Shown here piece by piece: positions 54,540-64,000 of a stretch of 64,000 nucleotides of DNA (its first letter is position 1; each line of letters opens with the position of its first letter). The notes below the pieces were generated by a model. That model did no database searches and was not told the DNA's origin. It saw nothing but the letters and a program-made list of their open reading frames with translations. The DNA is taken from positions 62,001-126,000 of the forward strand of contig JADNRY010000063.1 in NCBI GenBank assembly GCA_015501585.1, written 5' to 3'. The position numbers and the translations under genes are program-made. Source of the stretch: Rhodocollybia butyracea (lineage: Eukaryota; Basidiomycota; Agaricomycetes; Agaricales; Omphalotaceae).

Positions 54540-55190
54540 TCCAATCCCACCCAATGCAGGTCCAACATTTTAATTCCCCCAGTAGGAGTCTGGGGAATAA
54601 TTTACTAAGGCCAGTAAGCTACTGTACTGCCAGTACTGGGGGAATAGAAATATCAACTCGGTAGTCAGCTGGTACGCATTTGATAAGGTCATGTGACTCG
54701 TCGATTGCAGATTTGGGTGGCTGCACGAAAATGGGTGGTTTACAGGCCAAATATGGATATTTCTGGGACAGTGGTAGCTAGCCCAAAAAAGACTATATAT
54801 AATATATTAATATCTGAGCACTACTCCGAGGTGGATTAGGCACCATAAGGGGATGGATTGCATCGAAAAATCTAGATGACGTTTGGTCAAAGCTGGCTGA
54901 GCATTACCAAATTGGGTAATGCCATCAAAACAGTAAAAGCGGCCTAAAAGCCTGCTTGTACATGGATATTCTACCCTGGAAGAGTGCAGATAGAATCTTT
55001 ATATATATAAGAGGTCCCTGAAGCGAGATTACAGCGATAGCTGCGGTCAAAGCTGTTTTATTACCATATTTAGAATGCCAGCAAAGCGGCCTAAAAGCTT
55101 GTTTATGCTTGGGTATTCTACCTAATAGCAGTCTACACAGTGTTTATAGATGTACAGTAGGTACCTAAAGCAAACCTGTTTCCGCTCCAT
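54540..55190. mobile_element. Non-coding insert of unknown type in antisense ORF
   Basis: The ORF's frame is lost here and regained near 55190. The insert holds two diverged copies of a ~150-bp unit (gcggcctaaaagcctgcttg at about 54939 and gcggcctaaaagcttgttta at 55085, each followed by attctacc and tataga words). No terminal repeats or target duplication were identified, so boundaries are approximate. Confidence 0.4.
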
Positions 55191-55778
55191 AATCTCCGAG
55201 ATGCCCAGGGTTCCTCTCTTCGTGAGGCAATTAGGGGATTGCTGGACAAACTAGATGTTGTTGCGTATTCCCCCTCGTCACCTAGAATTCCTGGAACCGC
55301 CAGTCCTTCCGTGAGCTATTCGCTGCTAGCCAATCCTTCCTCCTCACCTGCCGTGCCTGTGATACCCGTTACTTCAGCGGCGATGGTCTCGGTAGGGGTC
55401 CAGAAGTCGCCCGATGTTGTCGTAACTGCACTTCAACCAACAGAGGACATGGAGGACCTGGAATATATGAGCGATGGTGAGATTTTTGGTCGTCGGGACA
55501 AAGATGAGATTGAGGAGGATGAACTCAAAGACAAGGATGCTTCCAATGAAGCCACCGTTGCTGAGGATGGGACGCTAACGGGTATCTTCAACTTGGATGT
55601 CTCTGTGGTTGTGGATGATGGTAGTGCCGTTGAGACTACGGGTTCCGTAGGCAATAATGCCGAATTAGAGCCTTCCATTTCTAGCCCCTCATCGTTCCTT
55701 CCCAATCCCAAAAACCCCCTGTTCCTTCCCTCGAGTGAGCCCAGTTCAACCGGTAGCACTATATTAGAACTTCCGTAA

Positions 55779-56128
55779 AGTTATAGAATGGATTTGTTAC
55801 TGTTGTATACTAATTGCTATTGTTTTCTGTTTTTTGTATTTCTTTTTTCTTGCTATTCGTCGTTATCATGTTTTGGTGTGTTCTGGTTGTACATAGATCA
55901 ACTGTATATAGGTAATAAGCCAGGAATTGTTTGTTAGAAAATAATGAAGGAAAAGAATTTAAATTGTCTATAAGGCGGAGTTGAATCCGCCAATGTGAGT
56001 TGTCGTTTGGTGAGATAGGAAAATGGAGATTGGTCGGAGTTGCGTCCGCCTGAGTGTGGGGTGTAAGGGTAGGGGCTTGTCTAGTCTTCACCCTCCCTTT
56101 CTTCGTCCTCTGCGCGGCTGTCTAGCTT
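55779..56128. other. Gap between convergent ORFs
   Basis: Tail-to-tail spacer between the antisense ORF and the chromovirus polyprotein. The minus strand continues a hydrophilic polyprotein end in broken frames; nothing else seen. Confidence 0.35.
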
Positions 56129-56347
56129 TCAGAGTTGGACGGAAGTGGGTCCGCGCTTTCTGGGGTGTTCCTGGTGCCATCGCTTTAGCATGTCGAGGGA
56201 CCCTACCATTCCCTCCCAAGAAACCCATGAGTTGAACGCGGTGTCATATCCCGTCCATTTGATGAGGTATTCGATTTCCTGTGGCCTCCCCGCTATCGGT
56301 CTGGAGTTCTCTATGGTTTTGACCTCGTGCTCCAAGTCGCCTTGCAT
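56129..56347 (-). other. Chromodomain of the chromovirus polyprotein
   Basis: About 60 residues: EVKTIENSRPIAGRPQEIEY, LIKWTGYD, NSWVSWEGM, then an Arg/His-rich end. In chromoviruses this domain binds modified histone H3 and steers integration to heterochromatin. Aromatic cage positions Tyr/Trp are visible in EYLIKW. Confidence 0.8.
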
Positions 56348-56377
56348 GTATACGGGGGGTGGCGGTGATGGGATTTG

Positions 56378-57628
56378 TCAGAATGGATCAGAGTGGTGGG
56401 GTTTTAATTGGTTGACATGGAAAACATTGTGTATGCATCGGAGATCACCCGGGAGATCTAGTCGGTATGTGTGAGATCCAATATTTTCGAGGATGGTGTA
56501 TGGTCCCGTCCATTTGTGGTCGAGTTTCTTTGTTGGTCTCCTTGTGTGGATGTTTTCCATGTTTAACCAGACTTTGTTGCCTTTCAAGTTCCAGTCTGGT
56601 GCTTCCCTCCGTTTCCGGTTGGCGTAGTGTTTGTAGTCCTTGTTTGCATCGGCAATGTGTTTCTGTAGGGATCTATGAAGTTCCGCTAGATCCTGTATGA
56701 AATTGTTGGCTTCCGTTGCAGATACCCCCTCCTGTTCTAAATTGATAGTGAGTTTTGGATGATATCCTTTGTTGGCGAAAAACGGTGAGACTCCCATTGC
56801 CATGTGAGGGGAGTTGTTGTATACGAACTCCGCGAGCGGGAGTAGATCTTTCCAGTCGTTTTGGTCGTAAGCGCAATATACGCGCAAGTAGTACTCAAGC
56901 GACTGGTTGACATGTTCTGTCTGGCCATCCGTCTCCGGATGAAACACTGTCGATAATTGCGATTCAATGTGCAGGATTCTGGTGAGTTCTTTCCAGAACT
57001 GAGCAATGAAAAGAGAACCGCGGTCGGAAGTAATGTCGGAAGGTAGTCCATGCTTGGCGAATACATGGGTGATGAAATGAGAGGCGAATGTGGTTGTGTC
57101 GTCGGTGGTGTGGCATGGGATGAAGATGGCTTGTTTGTTGAGTTGGCAAACTACTACTAATATTGCATCAAATTTCTCGTCTCCGCTGGGTGGCAATTGG
57201 GTGATGTGGTCTAGAGAGATGGATGACCAAGGGCGTTGTCCGATGGGTAGTGGTTCCAGGTTACTGTATGGCTTTTGGCGATTAGCCTTCGCTCTCTGAC
57301 ATGGGTGGCAGGATCGTACGTAGTCGCGAATGTCGGTAGTGTGATGCGGCCAGAAGAAGAGTTGGTTGACCATTTTTTTTGTCCTTTTTTCTCCTGGGTG
57401 TCCCCTGAGTTTGTGATCATGGAAATGTGCTATAGGGTCGTGTTGTAAATCCTTGGTATCGGGTACATAGATGCGCTTGTTCTTCATCAACAATCCTCCT
57501 ACAAACGAGAACCCAGTATCCTTCCCTGAGGTAATATCCTCGATGCTGGACTTCATGAACTGGTCCTGCATCGATTCGCATATCCTTGAAATCAGTAGGT
57601 CTTCGTTTAGTAACTGGGAAGTGTTCAA
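56378..57628 (-). CDS. Chromovirus integrase segment (open 416 codons)
   Basis: The longest intact part of the element: zinc-binding HHCC region, catalytic core with both Asp and the Glu present, and a GKVWL-like C-terminal module (NKVWLNMENIH, KWTGPYTILENIG, VFHVNQLKP). Catalytic residues are intact although RT is not. Translated only as part of the polyprotein in a living copy. Confidence 0.8.
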   Translation of the reverse strand: MNTSQLLNEDLLISRICESMQDQFMKSSIEDITSGKDTGFSFVGGLLMKNKRIYVPDTKDLQHDPIAHFHDHKLRGHPGEKRTKKMVNQLFFWPHHTTDIRDYVRSCHPCQRAKANRQKPYSNLEPLPIGQRPWSSISLDHITQLPPSGDEKFDAILVVVCQLNKQAIFIPCHTTDDTTTFASHFITHVFAKHGLPSDITSDRGSLFIAQFWKELTRILHIESQLSTVFHPETDGQTEHVNQSLEYYLRVYCAYDQNDWKDLLPLAEFVYNNSPHMAMGVSPFFANKGYHPKLTINLEQEGVSATEANNFIQDLAELHRSLQKHIADANKDYKHYANRKRREAPDWNLKGNKVWLNMENIHTRRPTKKLDHKWTGPYTILENIGSHTYRLDLPGDLRCIHNVFHVNQLKPHHSDPF

Positions 57629-60412
57629 ACGTTCAGGCAGAATAAGGATTCACTTGTTATGTCCTTTCGCCTGCTTCCGCTCCCATCCTTGCTTCGGATA
57701 GACGTCTGCCCTTTGTGTCAGGGCGTCGGGTTTTGCCCCTAGGGTTCCTGGTCGATAGTTGATATTGAAATCATATCCCGACAGTGTTTCCGCCCATTGC
57801 GCTTGGCGGGAAGTGAGTTGTTTCGTAGTCGTGAAGTATTTGTGATCTGGGTAAACTTGTATTCAGAATCTAGACCCTTCGCAGTAAGCTCTCCATTCCC
57901 TGAAGCACACTACAATGGCTAACAGTTCCTTGTCGTAGATGTCGTAGTTTAGTTCCGCTGGAATCATAGAACATGTGTGGAAGGCGATAGGGTGGATTTC
58001 CCCCGTGGATGGGTCCAGCTGAGAGAGGATTCCTGCGATGACCAGTCGGAAGCATTGCATTTGAGTATGATGGGGAGGTTGGGGTTGAAATGGCCTAGTA
58101 CTGGAGCGGTAGTGAATGCTGTTTTTAGTAGTTTGAAAGTGTCCTGGCAAGCGGAATCCCAGACCCAAGCTACATCCTTCCGGGTTAGTCTGGTGAGGAC
58201 CTTGGTAATACCCGAGTAGTTGTCTATGAATCTTCTGTAAAAATTGGCGAAGCCCAGGAAGGATTGGAGCTCTTTGACATTCCAAGGAGCCGGCCAGTCA
58301 AGAATAACGGATACTTTTGAAGGATCCATGGAAATCCCTTTTGGCGATATGATCATGCCTAGGTATTCAACGGTATCAGTATGGAAAAAACATTTCTTGG
58401 GCTTAACGTGAAGATTGTTGTCGCGCAGTCATTGTAGTACCATCCGTACATGTTCCTCGTGCTTACTCTCATCGTCGGAAAAGATGAGTATATTGTCCAA
58501 GTAGACCACTACACAAACGTCAACAAGGTTGTGAAAGATGTTGTTCATGAAAAACTGGAACGCTGCGGGAGCATTTGTTAATCCAAAAGGCATAACCAAG
58601 TACTCGAAGGCTCCATATTGCATTCTGAAAGCTGTTTTCCATTTGTGTCCGTTGGCAATACGTATGTTGTTGTATCCCACTTGTAGGTCAAGTTTGGTGA
58701 AGACCTTAGCTTGGCTGAGTCGATCTACAAGAGTTCCGATGAGGGGAAGAGGGTACCGATTCTTTATGGTGAGGCGGTTGAGTGCTCGATAATCTACGCA
58801 AAGTCAAAGGGACCCATCTTTCTTTTTTTGTGAATAGTACTGGGGCTCCCGTTGGCAAACTAGATGATCTAATAAATCCCTTTCCTAGCATCTCGTTGAT
58901 ATAGTCCTTTAGCGATTTAAGTTCCGTAGCTGACATGTTATAAAATTTTCCTAGAGTCGGCATGGTGTCTCCTTCCGTTTCGATGTGGATATCATATGGT
59001 TGGTGAGGCGGAAGCTCTTAGTGTCGCCAGGAGAAAATACATCGAGGTAGTTGTGGTATTGTGCCGGTACCAAGTCCTTCCATGCTTGCGCTTCCTTGTC
59101 CGCGGTTGTAGAAGCTTTATCCGAAGGATTGTCAGTCTTGGGGTTCGCTGGTTCTCCTAATGTAATGGCTTTAAGGTGTTCTGAATTATTAGCAGGGGAC
59201 ACATGAAGGAAAAATGCAGGAGTCCCGTCTCAAATTAACCTATCCATTGCTGCGGCACCAATCATACTGATTTTTGGTCCTGTCGTGTTGAGATCTGATT
59301 CTCTTTCTACCCAAGCGGGACCTTTCCTCCTAAGGTAATCCTTCTTTCTGGAAGCAGCTCCCTTTGGTGTCATCGGTTTTCGCGGAATTTTTCGAGTTTT
59401 GGTTGTCGTTTGGTCGGGTGTCGTGTTGTGACTCCATTTCTCTGTTCCTTTCTTCCATTGTTGGATGTCGTCCTCGAATGATTGGAAGGGTTTGTCGTTG
59501 GGTAAGAGTAGTGGACCATCTGGATCTTCGTCAAAGGGTAAAGTGGTCGGTTTGTTGGCTGTGTATTCATCCTCGTCGAGGATTTCTTCTATTGTCGTTG
59601 CATATTTAGATTTCAAGGGTGTTGGGGTTTGCGTTTTTGTGCTTTGGTTTGCTGAATGGGATGTCGGAATGAATGGTTCATCCATTGTTAATAGGATAGG
59701 GTCGTTTGGGTTTCCGTTGAATGGTAGCGTCGTTGGTTGGTTAGATGGGTTGTTATCCTTGTCAAGGGTGTCCTCAATAGTAACTGGAAATCTGGATTTT
59801 GAAGGTTGTGTTGTCGAGATGGTTGTTGGATGGTTTTGGCCATTCCCTACCCCCTCCTCTACGCCCGTACCTCCCTCCTTGTCCTCTATAATATCCGCTC
59901 CTACTACCGCTGAAATTCTAATGTTTCTATCCCGGAATGTCATAGAAAGATCCGCCCAGTCCACGACAGGATTGTACTGGCGAAGCCACGAAAGTCCCAA
60001 GACGACCGGTGCCGCTGGATGTAATTGTGTCACTAGGAATTCGACTAGTTGAATAGTGCCGTCTTCGAAACTGATGGTGTCGGTGTAGGAATGGGTGATT
60101 TGACCTGCCGATGAAGGCTGGCCGTCGAATAACTCGAGCAGAATTGGTTCCTTCAGTTGAGTAAGGTTTTCTGGGTGTTTGTTGGCGACCTTCGCGTCAA
60201 TGAACGGGCGGGATGCTCCGGAATGCTCCAGAGTCAACCAGAGTGTTGTGGCAGATGTCCTTTTTGTCAGACATAGGGAAGCGGGTTCGAATGATAAAGG
60301 AATTTTTGTGTAGAGATTGTAGACGTTATTTGGGTATTTACGTGTAGGTATGCGAAAGGTGCTATAAAACAACCTAACAAAAACACTACCGCACCTAACC
60401 AGACTATCGATA

Positions 60413-62217
60413 TGTAAGGGAGCGAGGGCGGGTTGTCAGAGATTCCTGAGGGAAAGCTTTGTAATATCGGATGTACGCGCGCAACTGCTCCAGGTTCAAG
60501 ACTGTAGCACTAACGTGGGTAACTAAGCTTAGACAACTCTTAGAACTAAGTCAAGAGAAGCCTAGTTGGGGTGTACGAGTGTATGAGGGAACCAGGTGTG
60601 TATGTCCAAATCAATTAACCAAAACCAAAACCAATACAACGAAACTAAGATTCTCCTAGGCAAACTCTGGCTCTAGCTAGAATAGTAATCTCGAGGTTTG
60701 TCAACAACCCTAGGCAAACTCTGGCACTAGCTGCTGTGACGCCGTAAAGTCCTCGACCAAACTCTGGGCCAAGCTACGATATTGTGAGTGAACTTAATCA
60801 CTAGGAACTTGTACCACAATCTTAGTGGCTCGTCTAACTTCGTGAAGAAGTCAACTAAGGAACCCTCACTCTGGAGCCGAATAATCCCTTACTAGAAGCC
60901 GTCCCCTCTAAGGAAGCAACTAGATTTGAGTCGATCTGGAGTTCGAGAGAACTCTACACACTTAAATTCGATCAAGATATAAATGGGCTTTGCGAAGCGC
61001 GTGAAGTTTATTACTTTCTTAAGATAACCAAGTCAGGAGGCGTCACGCTACTGATCCCGTGGGGACGTTCTACGGAGCACTGGTCTTAGCAGTCAAGTCG
61101 AGGGCAAGAAACTTTGAGGTGAAGGAACACAACCAATCTCGTACAGGGGAGGTGGCAAGTAACTTGTCTTATTAAATAAATATATCTGGCTTATATACTG
61201 AGTAGAGAGAGTTTAATACGAAACATAGATGAAACAGATACGGAGAGAGACGGAAAGAGAGTGGAACAGAGGAATCTGGCTCGGAAAGGAAACTCCAGCC
61301 TATATATGGTACACACAATAAAGAAATAGTCCATTCTTGGGTATATATCAGAGGTAAAATATGATTTCGTGAGGATTAACATAGTTTTAGAGTGTTTTGA
61401 TCCGAGCGAGGTTTCTCTGATTACTCACAATTCTCCGGGGTCAGGAGTACCTTTGTGCTTCATGATCACTTGCCGCCCGGTTTCCCTTGGGTGAGTTTCA
61501 TTCTATTCCTCGGATAGTTCTGTCCATCCTGAGTGTGATTAACATTCTCTCGAGAAGACCTGTTATCTAGCTTTCCAACGACACCACTTATGATAATCTC
61601 AAGCAACTGCGCTGAGTATGTACAAGTGATTCCCGATAGTTGGCTTTAACGGATAAGACCTTCCGTGTATGATTTCTAAGATCAAATGTTTCGATTTGCC
61701 AAGGCTATCCCGGCGCGTAGCTTTCCGTAGGACCGCTAAGCATGTTTCTACCGTCCTCACGGTTGCGACCGGTGCCGCAAATAGATCTTTACGGTTTTCC
61801 TCGGGATCGTTCTGGTCCATTGTTACGGACTGTAAAGTCCACATCTTAACATAGCTCGTTGGGGGTCTTAGTGCGAGGGATGCCTTCCCTCATAATTCCT
61901 TCCCTCGAGTAACGCGTTGGCTTAGTACTTATCCCGCTTCGAGATGTCCTGTAGCTTAGAGAGTATGCACTCTTGGGTATAACTAGATTGACGATCTAGC
62001 GTTACATCTCCGGGCAGCCCAGGTATCCTCGCTAGCTTGGCTCTAGGCTACGCTTGTTGGCGTACCTTCACGGCTCGCTGAGTATTATTGTTAAGTTCTT
62101 TGCCTCGGCAACAGCTATCACGCTTGGGCTCCGTATAACTCTCTTATTGCATTGTATAACACGTACAAAGTGTCAAAATGTACGGTTACACGCCTTAGGC
62201 CAATTTTAGGCCTAATA
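60413..62217 (-). repeat. Probable LTR of another large element (~1.8 kb)
   Basis: 62218-62230 reads TTTGGGGGAGA-like on the minus strand, with a hairpin CTGACCG-TCCC-CGGTCAG (62237-62254) beside it. This is the same layout as the polypurine ends at 11281 and 51299. The other end, ...CTCCCTTACA (minus) at 60413, lies where the chromovirus gag is cut off. It contains tandem words cctaggcaaactctgg (60655, 60711, diverged at 60756). The start is TATTAGG rather than TG, and no second LTR is in the window. Confidence 0.4.
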
Positions 62218-64000
62218 TCTCCCCCAAACTAATGATCTGACCGTCCCCGGTCAGCCCACCAAGCCTAGGATCGACTCTGCTAGCAATCCCTTTTATGTTC
62301 TCGGCATTTAGCATTCTAATTCCTTTCCTGTGGGCTAGTCTGGACGTACTACCCCTAAGTTTAACTGGGATCATTCTCGACGTCGGGCGCTTATGTGAAT
62401 CAGGTGTCAACAATTGAATTGATCTACAAGACAGCATATGCCGCGGGCGCCTAGACTCCTGATTGGGGACTCCAATCATTTCCTCGATAACATTTGTTAA
62501 TAACTTTCTTATTCTTTGACAGTACTTTTGTGTTCTAGATGATGTGTAGGCACCTTAGAGCACCATCATAAGGTCAAAAGAAAATTCCCAAGACCTTGAG
62601 ATCTACTTGTATATATTAATACAGTTATATCGACTCTCAGTCTCAGTATCTCATAAGTAGAACCTCTCGGGAATGACCTTCAATATGACGGCTATTTCCT
62701 GGGAGGTTGTTACTGTTAACTTGATTTTCCTCGAGTAACTGTATGTCCCTTGAGATACTTCAATTGAGTTTGCACTCGTATTGAAGAATCGAGTTCGACG
62801 GGGGATCTGCCTGTGATTTGGTCAGTCCCTACTCGTCTCTGGGAGGTATCTCCGAGGTACTGAAGTAGTGGTGGTGGTTGGGAAGAAAGAGATCTCTTTT
62901 GTCTCAGTATGAGTACATAGATTATATACTGTAAAGATACTTAGATAATATGACGAGTTTTGTGTGTAGACGCGCATGAAGCTCGACATCCCCTCTCTAC
63001 TTTAAAAAAGGAAGAAAGGGTAAGGGAAAGGGAAAGAAGAAACAAAGAAGTGAACACCAATACAAAGATATGGGTGCTCAGCATCGATGAATGGAAAGAT
63101 AAAGGAATGTGAATGGACTAATAAATTGAACACACTTTGTATCGAGGCGGTGAAGATGCTGAAGGCATAATGGACATGTAGAAATGACTTGTGGACTGGA
63201 CCAGAGCTTATAGACATAGCTCGTTGGACAGGGAGGGAACTGATAAATCATGACCTTGGGATCGGAAGGTCCCGACTGTGATAACCGAAGCTTATCGACA
63301 AAGCTTATCGGATAGGAAGGAAACTGATAAAATACGGGCTCAGGATTGGAAGGTCCCGACTCGTGGCACCTTTCCGAAGTCATCAAACGGACATAGGAGA
63401 CGGAAAATACGGTGCGGTGTCCTCTTGATCTTCAAGAGATACGACACACCCAGGACAGTAGAGATAGATTGGAATGGCTATTGCGCAACGCGAGCCAGAG
63501 ATTAATGGACGGGAAGAGTGTTGCCAAGATAAACATGTGAATAATCGATTAAAGAATTGACGAAATGATGAATCGACGCAGCCTAGCTGTCGATGATTGC
63601 AAAGCAATTGTCAAAATGGTGACCAACATGATAACGAGAAGGTGATCCTTGAGAATTCTGTGTCGAGATCATCCTCCAGATGGAAAATACCAGTATTGAG
63701 AATGATATGATCATCAGATCTCGGTCATGCCAAATCTCGTGAAACCCATTGAGCAAGATCAAGACAAGCTCAAAATCAAAGACGAGCACCCATCCCAGCA
63801 ACACGTTCCCTTCTCGAAATGACGGCGAGGGCGGCGGGATGAAGGAGCAGCAATAGGGGCTTGCTGAAAAGCGACGCACTCAACATATGAGACAGTCGCC
63901 CGATGAAGTCAGCAAGTGATTGATCATGGACGTTGAATGTATTTGCAAATGAATTTATAAAGTTAATGAACGTGAGTGAAGTTTGACAGCGATGTCGGAG
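62218..64000 (-). other. Interior of presumed large LTR element, non-coding
   Basis: No gag or pol motif in any frame. Short minus ORFs (62479-62195, 63386-63078) are featureless. Includes the tandem repeat at 63207-63362. Confidence 0.35.
63207..63362. repeat. ~83-bp tandem duplication
   Basis: Two diverged copies, each beginning agcttat and ending ggaaggtcccgact (63207-63280 and 63290-63362). Confidence 0.7.

Larger units (their letters stand above)
51518..55778 (+). pseudogene. Antisense Cys-cluster/coiled-coil ORF of the chromovirus region, disrupted
   Basis: Starts MSETAHRCACFKIHS at 51518 with Cys pairs CSLC and, after a TGA at 51668-51670, CSLCHKRKKQC. A frame change or intron near 51800 leads to a long frame: basic stretch KKRKHHKKTKKTK, Pro-rich region, coiled coil LQEERDRAMRYRLERNQLRE. 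A mini LTR element interrupts at 52708, and the frame resumes after 54190 (ETDFEDILHLEEV) with a TAG near 54278. Another insert lies at about 54540-55190, and the last part (55200-55778) is Ser/Pro- and Asp/Glu-rich (EDMEDLEYMSDGEIF). Function unknown. Located between the chromovirus polypurine tract and chromodomain, opposite strand. Confidence 0.6.
56129..60372 (-). pseudogene. Chromovirus (Ty3/gypsy) pro-pol with integrase and chromodomain, decayed
   Basis: Minus-strand order: retropepsin region (VVLGLSWLRQYNPVVDW) and a long Thr/Pro linker (60372-59230); RT (about 59000-58300) with [12 protein letters not shown], where the second catalytic Asp is Asn (codon 58494-58492); RNase H with ASDW and [15 protein letters not shown]; integrase 57628-56378 with H..HPGEKRTKKMV...C..C zinc region, SLDHI, SDRGSLFI and HPETDGQTEHVNQ (D,D,E); chromodomain 56347-56129 with EIEYLIKWTGYDTAFNSWV. 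Stops that look like CGA-to-TGA occur at 58805-58807, 58429-58431 and 57650-57652; an extra A in an A-run near 58830 and a shift near 58055 break the frame. Gag is missing. Confidence 0.85.

Noticed and set aside
61160..61430. Microsatellite-like tatata/gagaga region as a regulatory site
   Set aside because: Simple AT/GA richness without a recognisable motif.

Overview
The window looks like a transposon-rich stretch of a basidiomycete (mushroom-type, Agaricomycete) nuclear genome. Support: protein genes are split by very short GT-AG introns (47-73 nt); two multi-exon membrane-protein families typical of these fungi are present (a DUF6533-type protein and a 7-TM protein); and the mobile elements are Ty3/gypsy, copia-type, DIRS, pogo-like and hAT-like. 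No rRNA, tRNA gene, CRISPR or bacterial-type operon is visible.

Layout. 1-5829: a minus-strand Ty3/gypsy element (5' LTR 5377-5829, gag, protease, truncated RT) meets, tail to tail, a plus-strand Cys-cluster/coiled-coil ORF that is itself split by a 1.47 kb mini LTR element (179-1643, TSD TTGGA). 5830-7972: a pogo/CENP-B-like DDE transposase pseudogene cut off by the gypsy LTR. 8479-9030: a decayed copy of a small secreted-protein gene. 9885-17705: a large non-coding LTR element (two 1396-bp LTRs) that carries a nested, gag-only copia-type element (12639-14256, TSD TACTA). 20261-25042: a DIRS-type element (spliced gag, RT/RNase H, tyrosine recombinase).

About 26-50 kb is a host-gene island. 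It holds two small secreted-protein genes (28671-29429, 38355-39037), a three-exon 97-aa gene (31245-31645) with a broken copy at 26846, a tandemly duplicated membrane-anchored gene (32071-33205 and 34611-35791) with an older fragment near 27.9 kb, a DUF6533 gene (40304-42075) with a duplicated 5' end at 39.5 kb, a mitochondrial AIM9-like phosphotransferase pseudogene split by an hAT-like element (44118-45514, 8-bp TSD), and a 7-TM gene (47557-49398).

50.2-60.4 kb is a second minus-strand Ty3/gypsy element, a chromodomain-bearing chromovirus, heavily decayed. Its 3' LTR contains a 360-bp foldback element. Between its pol gene and its polypurine tract lies a plus-strand (antisense) Cys-cluster/coiled-coil ORF (51518-55778), again split by the same mini LTR element (52708-54185, TSD CCCGT). 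60.4-64 kb appears to be a further large minus-strand LTR element running off the window.

The most notable pattern is that two different gypsy elements both have an antisense Cys-rich/coiled-coil ORF downstream of pol, and both of these ORFs were hit by the same mini element. The second is a strong CpG-to-TpG/CpA decay signature: CGA-to-TGA stops and Asp-to-Asn changes in the catalytic pairs of two unrelated reverse transcriptases.
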